A program made the translations under genes and the position numbers. A stretch of 64,000 nt of DNA. Origin: Desertivirga arenae (GTDB lineage Bacteria; Bacteroidota; Bacteroidia; Sphingobacteriales; Sphingobacteriaceae). The DNA lies in NCBI RefSeq assembly GCF_017355785.1, contig NZ_JAFEWE010000004.1, positions 372,001 to 436,000 on the forward strand. The letters run 5' to 3'. The stretch's first letter is position 1. Each line of letters opens with the position of its first letter. This document shows positions 7,920 to 16,087 of this stretch, piece by piece. The notes under the pieces were generated by a model. It worked only from the letters and a program-made list of their open reading frames with translations. It searched no databases and was not told the origin of the DNA.

Positions 7920-9182
7920 ATGTTGCCCAAAGGTCTGCCTGATTTATTGCTTTTTACCTTTAAATGGTTAGGGCTGGCAACTTTGGTAGGAATTCTAGCA
8001 GGCAGTGCCTCTGCCTTATTCTTAATTTCTTTAGCAGAAGCAACTAGCATACGCCAGGAAAACTCCTGGCTTTTTTATTTTCTACCGGTCGCAGGCCTTT
8101 TGGTAGGACTAATCTATTATTATTTGGGGAAAGATGTGGAGAAAGGGAACAACCAAATAATTGATGAAGTTATTGAGCCCCAACAAAAGATCTCCTGGCG
8201 GATGGCTCCTTTAGTTCTCATCGGAACCTTATTAACTCACGTTGCAGGAGGCTCAGCAGGTAGGGAAGGGACGGCTGTGCAAATGGGTGGCTCTCTCGCT
8301 GATCAGCTGAATCACTTTTTTCAATTTAGTCTATCAGATAGAAGAACTTTGCTGGTTTGTGGTGTTAGTGCTGGGTTTGCTTCGGTTTTTGGTACTCCTC
8401 TCGCTGGAACAGTGTTCGCTCTTGAAGTATATATTATTGGAAAGATGCGCTACGAGTCGCTTATACCGGCCTTATTTGCAGCCATTACTGGTGATTTTAT
8501 CTGCAAGTTATGGGGGGCACATCACACGCATTACCATATCAGTTCCTCTACAGAACTTACTGTAATACCCTTCCTGCTTGCTATTGCAGCCGGGCTTATT
8601 TTTGCTTTGGGCGGTTGGCTGTTTACAAATGCAATCCCCTTTTTTAAACAATTCTTTAATAAGGTCTCTTTCCCGCCACTCAGACCTTTTGTTGGTGGCA
8701 TTATTCTGGTAGTTCTTTTCTTAGTTATAGATAAAGGTCGCTTTGCTGGTTTAGGAGTGGAGACAATCGTTGAAAGTTTTAGCCGTCGCCAGCCACTCTA
8801 TTTTTTCCTGCTGAAAATCCTTCTGACAAGCCTGACATTGGCTAGTGGGTTTAAGGGAGGAGAAGTTACACCACTGTTCTTTGTCGGAGCAACCTTGGGT
8901 AGTGCTATAGCCCTTTTTATTCCTTTACCTGCTGACTTATTAGCAGCAATGGGCTTTGTAGCAGTTTTTGCAGCAGCAGCTAACACCCCTTTAGCTTGTA
9001 TCCTGATGGGTATAGAGTTGTTCGGAAGCGAGCACAGCATTTTCATTGCAATAGCCTGTATTATTGCATATCTTTTTTCCGGACATACCGGTATTTATTC
9101 ATCTCAGCAGGTAGGTTCCCCAAAACACGCTATATGGGGACTACATAAACGAAAACGATTGAAGGATTTAAATAGTAATTAG
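7920..9182 (+). CDS. CLC-family anion transporter, probable fluoride/proton antiporter type
   Basis: A polytopic membrane protein of 420 residues with the CLC signatures. GREGT at 114-118 contains the gating glutamate E116. GGEVTP at 313-318 replaces the chloride-type GxFxP; an E-x-T at this place is a feature I associate with the CLC-F fluoride clade. The helix-D motif is GNNQI (76-80), not GSGIP, again unlike chloride CLCs. I therefore favour fluoride export over chloride transport, by inference. No C-terminal CBS domains are present. The start ATG follows the upstream stop by 9 bases; the 3' end overlaps queD by 4 bases on the opposite strand. No room exists for a fluoride riboswitch just upstream. 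Confidence 0.8.
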   Translation: MLPKGLPDLLLFTFKWLGLATLVGILAGSASALFLISLAEATSIRQENSWLFYFLPVAGLLVGLIYYYLGKDVEKGNNQIIDEVIEPQQKISWRMAPLVLIGTLLTHVAGGSAGREGTAVQMGGSLADQLNHFFQFSLSDRRTLLVCGVSAGFASVFGTPLAGTVFALEVYIIGKMRYESLIPALFAAITGDFICKLWGAHHTHYHISSSTELTVIPFLLAIAAGLIFALGGWLFTNAIPFFKQFFNKVSFPPLRPFVGGIILVVLFLVIDKGRFAGLGVETIVESFSRRQPLYFFLLKILLTSLTLASGFKGGEVTPLFFVGATLGSAIALFIPLPADLLAAMGFVAVFAAAANTPLACILMGIELFGSEHSIFIAIACIIAYLFSGHTGIYSSQQVGSPKHAIWGLHKRKRLKDLNSN

Positions 9183-9535
9183 GCACCCTCATATATAATA
9201 CCTGAACCAGGAGTTTCTTTAAGTTCAATGCGTTTTAATCCTGGCAGGTTAGCACTTACCTTATTCCACAGCCATATAGCCAGCATTTCACTTGTTGGAT
9301 TATTTAACCCTTCAACTTCATTCAGAAGGTTATGGTCCAGTAATTCAATAACTGGGGATACTGCGTTCTTTAGATCATTAAAATCAATTATCCAACCCAA
9401 CATAGGGTCAGGCTTTCCCTCTACAAAAACTTTTAATGTATAAGTGTGGCCGTGAAGGTTGGCGCATTTATGTCCTGCAGGTACCCTCGGTAAGTAATGT
9501 GCAGAGTCGAATGTGAATGTTTTATATAATAGCAT
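9179..9535 (-). CDS. queD: 6-carboxy-5,6,7,8-tetrahydropterin synthase QueD (PTPS family)
   Basis: QueD converts dihydroneopterin triphosphate to 6-carboxytetrahydropterin on the way to queuosine. The 118-residue protein shows the zinc histidines FDSAH (H13) and LHGHTY (H28, H30), the catalytic cysteine in GHKCANLHGH (C24), LDHNLLN, and the pterin-anchoring glutamate in LKETPGSG. The length is typical. A PTPS making 6-pyruvoyl-tetrahydropterin is possible but less likely in a bacterium. A near-match -7 box (CAACTTTG, one base off) lies eight bases before the ATG on the minus strand. queC, queE and queF are not nearby. Confidence 0.93.
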   Translation of the reverse strand: MLLYKTFTFDSAHYLPRVPAGHKCANLHGHTYTLKVFVEGKPDPMLGWIIDFNDLKNAVSPVIELLDHNLLNEVEGLNNPTSEMLAIWLWNKVSANLPGLKRIELKETPGSGIIYEGA

Positions 9536-9771
9536 ATTGCCTGCAAAGTTGAATGCTTGCAGGGGGACGAAAAATGATAGCAGTCACAAATTTACTTCTT
9601 CAGATAAGTCATCTGAAGTTGCTAGTTTAGCATAAAGAACTGTCATGAACAAAGCCTTTTAATAGAGAGGCAATTTAGCTGACCCTTCTCAAGCCCTTAA
9701 AAAACAGTTTAGAGTTTCGATAAAAAACTGTTAATTTGTAGATTGTTGTCTCAAATAGCAAAAAGATCGTT

Positions 9772-10836
9772 GTGACTGATACACTTGATATAAAAATTAC
9801 CAAAACTACAGCTTCCCGTTTATCTCAAACAGATTTTAGTGATTTGCCTTTCGGGAAGATCTTCTCTGATCATATGTTTGTTGCAGACTATGAAGACGGA
9901 GAATGGAAGAACTTTCAAATTGTCCCTTTTGGAGACCTAGGTTTTAGTCCTGCTATTTCCAGTCTTCACTATGGCCAGACATTCTTTGAAGGTTTGAAAG
10001 CTTTTAAACAACAAGACGGGAGTGTAGTTACTTTCAGGCCTTATAAAAACGCCGAACGTTTTAATAAGTCAGCTGAGCGGATGTGTATGCCCTCGTTGCC
10101 TGAAGATATTTTCGTTAAAAGTATTGCTGCTCTTGTAGATGTAGATCGTGATTGGGTGCCAACGGCTCCACAAACCTCCCTTTACATCCGTCCTTTTATG
10201 TTCGCTACAGACCCTTACCTGGGAGTAGCTCCATCGAAAACATATAAGTACATGGTACTCACCTGTCCGGTTGGTGCTTATTTTTCAAAGCCCTTAAAGG
10301 TTAAGATAGAAACGAAATATTCCCGTTCAAGTGAAGGTGGTTTTGGTTATGCAAAGGCTGCCGGTAATTATGCTGGTTCCTTGTTCCCTGCTATGGAGGC
10401 ATTGAAAGAGGGTTTTGATCAATTGATTTGGACTGACGCTAAAGATCATGCATTTATCGAAGAACTTGGTGCTGCAAACGTAATGTTCATGGTTAACGGT
10501 ACTTTGGTAACTCCTTCTACCCGCGATACAATTCTTAAAGGTGTAACCCGCGATACAGTTTTACAACTTGCTAACAAGTGGGGCGTTCCTGTTGACGAAA
10601 GAAGAGTTTCTGTGGAAGAAATAGTTGAAGGGTTAAAAAGTGGTTCGTTAACGGAAGCATTCGGAGTGGGCACTGCTGCTACCGTGACATCTATTGCGAC
10701 TATTGGATATGAAGGACAACTTTATCATCTTCCAGATCCGGCTAAAGCTGAGTTTTCGACGAAAGCACTTAAAACACTAACGGATATGCGCTACGGTCTC
10801 GTGCCGGATGACTTCGGTTGGAATTATAAAATATAA
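9772..10836 (+). CDS. ilvE: Branched-chain amino acid aminotransferase
   Basis: A class-IV PLP aminotransferase of 354 residues that interconverts Leu, Ile, Val and their 2-oxo acids with glutamate/2-oxoglutarate. The PLP lysine is K195 in YAKAAGNYAGS; the conserved FIEELGAANVMF block and the G-T-A-A-T cofactor-phosphate loop near residue 303 follow. Length and N-terminal layout are those of the BCAT-2 (larger) subgroup. The start is GTG at 9772; no in-frame ATG precedes the conserved part. About 236 noncoding bases lie upstream, with only a weak TTAATTTG box near 9731. A hairpin terminator follows the stop codon. Confidence 0.95.
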   Translation: MTDTLDIKITKTTASRLSQTDFSDLPFGKIFSDHMFVADYEDGEWKNFQIVPFGDLGFSPAISSLHYGQTFFEGLKAFKQQDGSVVTFRPYKNAERFNKSAERMCMPSLPEDIFVKSIAALVDVDRDWVPTAPQTSLYIRPFMFATDPYLGVAPSKTYKYMVLTCPVGAYFSKPLKVKIETKYSRSSEGGFGYAKAAGNYAGSLFPAMEALKEGFDQLIWTDAKDHAFIEELGAANVMFMVNGTLVTPSTRDTILKGVTRDTVLQLANKWGVPVDERRVSVEEIVEGLKSGSLTEAFGVGTAATVTSIATIGYEGQLYHLPDPAKAEFSTKALKTLTDMRYGLVPDDFGWNYKI

Positions 10837-10838
10837 AG

Positions 10839-10864
10839 AAATGGCCCCTTACCGGGCCATTTTT
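10839..10864 (+). terminator. Intrinsic terminator of ilvE
   Basis: A 9-bp stem (aaatggccc, 10839-10847, with 10854-10862) with loop cttacc and a run of five T. The hairpin overlaps the last codons of the convergent AsmA-like gene, so one sequence both terminates ilvE and encodes the KMAR tail of its neighbour. Confidence 0.8.
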
Positions 10865-12663
10865 GCTGTACGTCTGTCTTTTCTTCTTACCTTCCTCTTC
10901 CCTCTTATCCGGTCTCTTTCATCAGGCGACTTTTGATTAAAGCTCCTAAATTGATCAACCAATTCTTGTTCTCTTTCCTGACTAAGTCCAATAGTTTCTC
11001 TTAAACCCGTGTAAATGCTTTGCCACATGAAACCAAAGAATGCGATTGAATCAGGCCGGGAGTAATTTATTTGTCCAATCCTTACTATGCCATTAGAAGA
11101 TGGATTTGCCTCTTTCAGTAATACATTATTTGCCACCAAAGAGCGGAGCATTTGTTTATGTAATACTTTGTTGCTGTCAATCCTTAATAGTCCAATGTTC
11201 AAATCCTTATATTTTAATATGAGCTTACCTTTTGCATTCCTGTAGTTAGCATTTACGGAAAAGCTTGCCCCACTTATTTTGCCAGCATTAATGCGGAGTA
11301 GTGCTAATGGGCGACTTAAAAGATTGAAGTTTTTAGCATTCATAGCCGAGAGCTGTCCTGAATAATTGTAGCTGTACATGGGGGAGAGTAAGTTGAAGTT
11401 CAATTTTAAACTAAGCTTACTCTTACCATAAAAGAGCATAGAAAATTTGCTTCTTGCCCAGGGATGCTTTCTTAAATTACTTGAATCGTTACTAAAGTTA
11501 TAAATAGACGCATTTATCTTATTAAAGAATACTTTGCCTCTGCGTGCGGTCACCGGGGTGTATTCCGAATAAGTAATAGCCGAGTTTAAAATACTAACAG
11601 TGTCAATAGTAGTATTTAGTACTAACCTTTGTAGTGCCAGCTGTGGAAAGTTTTTTCCCCGGTCATACTCTGGCCTTTTATTTCGCAGATCGAGAAAAAC
11701 ATTGAGATTAGCATTAGATAAAGTTAGAGATGATGCTCTCAATTGACGCTTAGTTACTAATCGTTTAAAATCTATATTTAGTAATTGAGCCGCATTTAAA
11801 GTGAGATGCATTCGTGCTTTACGTTCTTTTACATGCTTGTAGAACTCCATGTCGGGATACCGTGGGCTTATCTGCAAACCCCTTACAAGTGCATATCGGG
11901 CGGAAGAAGATATCGAGAGGTCATTAAAGGTAATGTTATATAGCTTATCGCGACTTACATATTCATGCTTTTTAATCCTGACAAAGATTTCTTTGGTGAA
12001 ATAAAAACGCGATTTGTCCTGCTCACTCAGTGAGTCTATCAGCAGGTCTTTTATATTTATTGAAAGGTTTTTGACGCCGTCTATTTCAGGCTTACCTGAA
12101 CTTCTGTCAATGTATTGAAAGTTAATGTTGTCGAAAATGATCTCCTCCATTTTTATAACTTTTAAATACTTCGAGAGGCGTTGCCAGGTGCTTCTTTTAT
12201 CTTCCGGCTCGTTATTGTCGTTCCTTGGGTTTTGGTAGTAAACCTTAACAACCGGACGGTCTATATGCAAGGTTTTTAAATGCAACTCCCTGTCAAAATA
12301 CACTTGGATAGGATGAGCTTTTTTTAATGTAAGACTTGCAATTCTTATAGAATAAAGGTGAGTGGGGTGCAAATTCTGCTTTAATAGTTTTTGATAGGTC
12401 GAATCATTAGGTCTGAACTCGACATTGTCGATTTTAATACTGCCCGCAAATGGATTTAAGTGAATTCCCGAAAAGCTAATGCTATACAAGCCATTTGTCG
12501 AGGTCTTTACAGTTTCCTTTAAGCGCATTGCCACAATGGGCTCTAGTTTTATGGATAGATAGAGCAAAGCAGAGAACAATACAAAAAGGAATGCAAGGAC
12601 GAGACCTATTACCACTTTAAAACGCCTTGAAAATTTAAATTGCCGCTTTTCTGTACTTATCAT
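10849..12663 (-). CDS. AsmA-like envelope protein, one N-terminal transmembrane segment
   Basis: A 604-residue protein with a short basic cytoplasmic N-terminus, one transmembrane helix (about 17-38) and a long beta-rich extracytoplasmic part without cysteines or enzyme motifs. The early sequence (SGIHLNPFAGSIKIDNVEF) has the repeated beta-strand style of the AsmA/DUF748 superfamily, whose members are bridge-like lipid-transfer or outer-membrane biogenesis proteins anchored in the inner membrane. That function is family knowledge and inference here. The C-terminus is strongly basic (RGKRKVRRKDRR). It is a single gene on its strand, diverging from miaB, with about 180 bp between them. Confidence 0.7.
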   Translation of the reverse strand: MISTEKRQFKFSRRFKVVIGLVLAFLFVLFSALLYLSIKLEPIVAMRLKETVKTSTNGLYSISFSGIHLNPFAGSIKIDNVEFRPNDSTYQKLLKQNLHPTHLYSIRIASLTLKKAHPIQVYFDRELHLKTLHIDRPVVKVYYQNPRNDNNEPEDKRSTWQRLSKYLKVIKMEEIIFDNINFQYIDRSSGKPEIDGVKNLSINIKDLLIDSLSEQDKSRFYFTKEIFVRIKKHEYVSRDKLYNITFNDLSISSSARYALVRGLQISPRYPDMEFYKHVKERKARMHLTLNAAQLLNIDFKRLVTKRQLRASSLTLSNANLNVFLDLRNKRPEYDRGKNFPQLALQRLVLNTTIDTVSILNSAITYSEYTPVTARRGKVFFNKINASIYNFSNDSSNLRKHPWARSKFSMLFYGKSKLSLKLNFNLLSPMYSYNYSGQLSAMNAKNFNLLSRPLALLRINAGKISGASFSVNANYRNAKGKLILKYKDLNIGLLRIDSNKVLHKQMLRSLVANNVLLKEANPSSNGIVRIGQINYSRPDSIAFFGFMWQSIYTGLRETIGLSQEREQELVDQFRSFNQKSPDERDRIRGKRKVRRKDRRTAKMAR

Positions 12664-12817
12664 TCTTAAATCACCCTTGTGACCGTCTAAACATACGTTT
12701 TTTATTCAGGGTTTTATGGTGGGGGAAATATCAAAAACTATTTTAGGAGCAAATTGGAACTTGTTTTATTGCAAAAAATACATAATCTGCCAACCTGTCA
12801 TTTAATGAAATGTTTTG

Positions 12818-12825
12818 TACTTTTG
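12818..12825 (+). promoter_or_regulatory. -7 promoter element of miaB operon
   Basis: TACTTTTG matches TAnnTTTG exactly, 20 bases before the miaB ATG. The spacer upstream holds no clear TTTG at -33. Confidence 0.55.
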
Positions 12826-12845
12826 GTTCCTAAAATTTTTTAAAG

Positions 12846-14267
12846 ATGTTCAATACGCAGGTAAGTGAAAAAGAGCACGATGAAGCAAGGCAGGGTGAAG
12901 CGTTGATGCTGGAGAATAAAACAGAAAAGAATGATGCACGGAGGCTATATATCGAAAGCTACGGTTGCGCAATGAATTTTTCTGATAGTGAGATTGTTGC
13001 TTCTATCATGATGGATATGGGATTTCAAACCACTTCTGACTATAAAGAGGCAGATGTAGTTTTTATCAATACCTGTTCTATTCGCGAAAATGCTGAGCAG
13101 CGTGTTCGTAATCGTCTGAAAGAATTTACAAGTGTAAAAGTTAAAAATCCTGGGCTAATAGTGGGTGTGCTCGGTTGCATGGCAGAGCGTTTAAAGGCTA
13201 AGTTCCTTGAAGAGGAAAAGCTGGTAGATGTAGTTGTGGGTCCAGATGCTTATCGTGACCTCCCGAATTTGATAGATAAGGTTGATGATGGAAATAAAGC
13301 AGTAAATGTTCTGTTATCCCGCGAGGAGACTTATGCAGATGTTAGCCCTGTTCGTTTAAATTCCAATGGAATAAGTGCTTTCATTTCAATTATGAGAGGT
13401 TGCGACAATATGTGCTCTTTCTGCGTGGTTCCATTTACGAGAGGAAGGGAGCGGAGCCGTGATGCTTACTCAATAGTTAAAGAAGCAGAGGATCTTTATG
13501 ACCAGGGTTATCGCGAAGTCACTTTATTGGGTCAAAATGTCGATTCATACAAATGGAGCAGCGAAGATGGTTCTGATTCGGTGAACTTTGCTCAGTTGTT
13601 GGAAAGGGTGGCACTTGTTAGTCCCGAACTGAGGGTGCGTTTCTCAACTTCACATCCAAAAGATATTACAGACGAAGTTCTGTTTACTATGAGCAAGTAT
13701 GAAAATATCTGTAAGTACATTCACCTGCCTGTACAATCCGGGAATTCTCGTATTCTTGATATTATGAACCGGACCTACGATAGAGAATGGTATAAAGGAA
13801 GGGTAGATGCTATTCGCCGCATTCTTCCTGGCTGTGCTATTTCAACCGACATAATTGCAGGGTTCTGTACAGAAACAGAAGAAGAACATCAGGATACATT
13901 AAGCATGATGGATTATGTAGTGTATGACTATGCTTATATGTTCATGTATTCAGAACGCCCCGGGACATTGGCGGCAAAACGTTTTGAAGACGATATCCCG
14001 GAAGAAGTTAAGAAGCGTCGCTTAACCGAGATCGTTGACAAGCAACAACAGCATTCTCACCGGAATATGCTGGCGCAGGTAGGAAAAGTTCAGAAGGTTT
14101 TGATAGATGGCTACTCAAAGAAATCCAAAAACGATTATGCGGGTAGAAACGACCTGAATGCAACTGTTATTTTCCCAGTGGATGAAAGATTTAAGCCAGG
14201 AGAATACGTAAATGTGCTTGTCGAGAGATGTACAACAGCTACGCTTATTGGCAAAATAGCGGAGTAA
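12846..14267 (+). CDS. miaB: tRNA-2-methylthio-N6-dimethylallyladenosine synthase MiaB
   Basis: MiaB is a radical-SAM enzyme that adds a methylthio group to isopentenyl-adenosine 37 of tRNAs. The protein (473 residues) has the UPF0004 domain with its three auxiliary-cluster cysteines C41 ([10 protein letters not shown]), C77 (NTCSIR) and C111 (LGCMAE), the radical-SAM cluster C186/C190/C193 ([10 protein letters not shown]), the [11 protein letters not shown] block typical of MiaB, and a C-terminal TRAM domain. The first 30 residues are a charged extension. It leads a run with a sigma-54 activator, lptE, an acidic protein and secG on the same strand with short gaps, so read-through is likely. 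Confidence 0.96.
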   Translation: MFNTQVSEKEHDEARQGEALMLENKTEKNDARRLYIESYGCAMNFSDSEIVASIMMDMGFQTTSDYKEADVVFINTCSIRENAEQRVRNRLKEFTSVKVKNPGLIVGVLGCMAERLKAKFLEEEKLVDVVVGPDAYRDLPNLIDKVDDGNKAVNVLLSREETYADVSPVRLNSNGISAFISIMRGCDNMCSFCVVPFTRGRERSRDAYSIVKEAEDLYDQGYREVTLLGQNVDSYKWSSEDGSDSVNFAQLLERVALVSPELRVRFSTSHPKDITDEVLFTMSKYENICKYIHLPVQSGNSRILDIMNRTYDREWYKGRVDAIRRILPGCAISTDIIAGFCTETEEEHQDTLSMMDYVVYDYAYMFMYSERPGTLAAKRFEDDIPEEVKKRRLTEIVDKQQQHSHRNMLAQVGKVQKVLIDGYSKKSKNDYAGRNDLNATVIFPVDERFKPGEYVNVLVERCTTATLIGKIAE

Positions 14268-14291
14268 TTAGTTCGGACCTAGCATCTAACA

Positions 14292-15539
14292 ATGGACATT
14301 CAAGATATTAAAAATCGCTTTGGTATTATTGGCAACTCCCCCCTGCTAAACAGGGCTATAGACATAGCACGGCAAGTAGCTCCAACAGATATTTCTGTTC
14401 TCATTACCGGGGAGAGTGGAAGCGGTAAGGAAGTTTTTTCTCATATTATACATCACTTAAGTGCAAGGAAGCATGGTGCTTTTATTGCTGTAAACTGTGG
14501 TGCTATTCCTGAAGGGACCATTGATTCAGAACTATTTGGTCATGAGAAGGGTTCATTCACCGGAGCCCATGAAGCTCGTAAGGGATATTTTGAGGTGGTT
14601 AATGGTGGAACAATATTCCTCGATGAAGTTGCCGAACTTCCATTAGGAACTCAAGCTCGTCTTTTGCGGGTACTTGAAACAGGGGAATATTTACGAGTTG
14701 GGTCTTCTAAGGTTCAGAAAACAGATGTTCGCGTTATTGCCGCAACTAATGTAGATGTTTATGACGCGGTGAGGAATGGCAAGTTCAGGGAAGACCTTTA
14801 TTATCGTTTAAATACTGTTCCGCTTAAAATTCCTGCCTTACGCGAGCGAAAGGAGGATATTTATCTTTTGTTCAGAAAGTTTATATCAGACTTTACCAAT
14901 AAATACCGGAGTCCATCGGTTCAACTGGATTCAGAGGCTCAACAAATGATAGTAAATTATAGCTGGCCTGGTAATGTGAGACAACTTAAGAATATTGCGG
15001 AGCAAATTGCAGTTTTAGAAAAGGATCGCAATTTGACTGGTCAGAATATTTTGAACTATATTCCTCAGGAAAATCCTCAGTCTAATTTACCAATGAGGGT
15101 AAGTCAGGACAAAAAGGAAGACTTCTCTGAGCGAGACATTCTTTACAAAGTCTTGTTTGACATGAAGAGAGATATGGTGGAGTTGAAGAAGCTAGTGGCA
15201 GAGATCATACAAAATGGAGGCAACACTGCAGCCCTTTCAGCCAATCCTAATCTCGTGAAACAGCTTTACGGCGATGTAGAATTAGTGATGCCTGAAGTTC
15301 AGCAACAAGCTGCACCTACCATAACTATACATCATCCAGACCAGGCTCCTAAAAGCGATTATGATATTGCTCATCATACAGAGGAAGCGGAAGAATCTTT
15401 ATCCCTTATAGACAAGGAATCAGACCTTATTAAAAAAGCCCTTAAAAAGCACAAAGGGAAACGTAAATTAGCTGCACAGGAACTTGGGATCTCTGAACGA
15501 ACCCTATACCGCAAAATAAAAGAATTAAACTTGAGTTAG
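14292..15539 (+). CDS. Sigma-54-dependent transcriptional activator, AAA+ plus Fis-type HTH
   Basis: A 415-residue bacterial enhancer-binding protein with no N-terminal receiver or sensor domain. The AAA+ module begins almost at once: Walker A GESGSGKE (40-47), the sigma-54 contact loop GSFTGA (87-92, normally GAFTGA), Walker B TIFLDEVAEL (107-116) and the ESR-type second region FREDLYYRLN. A low-complexity linker (about 260-370) precedes a Fis-like helix-turn-helix, KRKLAAQELGISERTLYRKI. Lacking a sensory domain, it is PspF-like and is probably controlled by a partner protein or by its level. It sits just upstream of lptE (8-base gap), suggesting envelope-related control; this is inference. 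Confidence 0.93.
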   Translation: MDIQDIKNRFGIIGNSPLLNRAIDIARQVAPTDISVLITGESGSGKEVFSHIIHHLSARKHGAFIAVNCGAIPEGTIDSELFGHEKGSFTGAHEARKGYFEVVNGGTIFLDEVAELPLGTQARLLRVLETGEYLRVGSSKVQKTDVRVIAATNVDVYDAVRNGKFREDLYYRLNTVPLKIPALRERKEDIYLLFRKFISDFTNKYRSPSVQLDSEAQQMIVNYSWPGNVRQLKNIAEQIAVLEKDRNLTGQNILNYIPQENPQSNLPMRVSQDKKEDFSERDILYKVLFDMKRDMVELKKLVAEIIQNGGNTAALSANPNLVKQLYGDVELVMPEVQQQAAPTITIHHPDQAPKSDYDIAHHTEEAEESLSLIDKESDLIKKALKKHKGKRKLAAQELGISERTLYRKIKELNLS

Positions 15540-15547
15540 TAAGCTGA

Positions 15548-16057
15548 ATGAAAAATCTTAAGAAACTTCTATTAGTAATAGCACCGCTAACTTTGGTCCT
15601 TTCAGGCTGTTGGATATACAGTTTTTCAGGAGCTTCCATTCCTTTAAACATGAAGACTGTAAATGTTGTCTTTTTTGAGAACAATGCACCGATTGTGGTT
15701 CCAAACTTAAGTACTCTGTTCACAGAGGCTTTGAAAACACGGATACGGAATCAATCATCTTTAACAGTCGTCAGGGGAGATGATGCAGACGGAACATTTG
15801 AAGGACGTATCACGGATTATAGTATTAAACCTGTAGCTATTACAGGGAACGATCGTTCAGAGGCAACTCGATTAACGATCACGGTAAGTGTGAAATACAC
15901 TAATAAGTTAGTGGCCGAACAGAGCTTTGAGCAGTCTTTCAGTCGTTTCAAAGATTTTCAGGGAAGTAATTTAACTCCTGTAGAGCAGGCATTAATAGCT
16001 GACATTAACAGACAGCTTACTGAGGATATTTTTAACAGGGCATTTGCGAACTGGTAA
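15548..16057 (+). CDS. lptE: LptE-family outer-membrane lipoprotein
   Basis: A 169-residue lipoprotein with signal peptide and lipobox VLSGC (C21). The body, with YSFSGASIPLNMKTVNV followed by an FFEN...LSTLFTEALKTRI stretch, matches the Bacteroidota LptE family. LptE plugs the LptD barrel and helps insert lipopolysaccharide in the outer membrane. The gene lies between the sigma-54 activator and the large acidic protein with gaps of 8 and 30 bases, so it is part of the miaB-secG run. lptD is not in the window. Confidence 0.85.
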   Translation: MKNLKKLLLVIAPLTLVLSGCWIYSFSGASIPLNMKTVNVVFFENNAPIVVPNLSTLFTEALKTRIRNQSSLTVVRGDDADGTFEGRITDYSIKPVAITGNDRSEATRLTITVSVKYTNKLVAEQSFEQSFSRFKDFQGSNLTPVEQALIADINRQLTEDIFNRAFANW

Positions 16058-16087
16058 TAACAATTCATCGATTTAAATTATAACATA

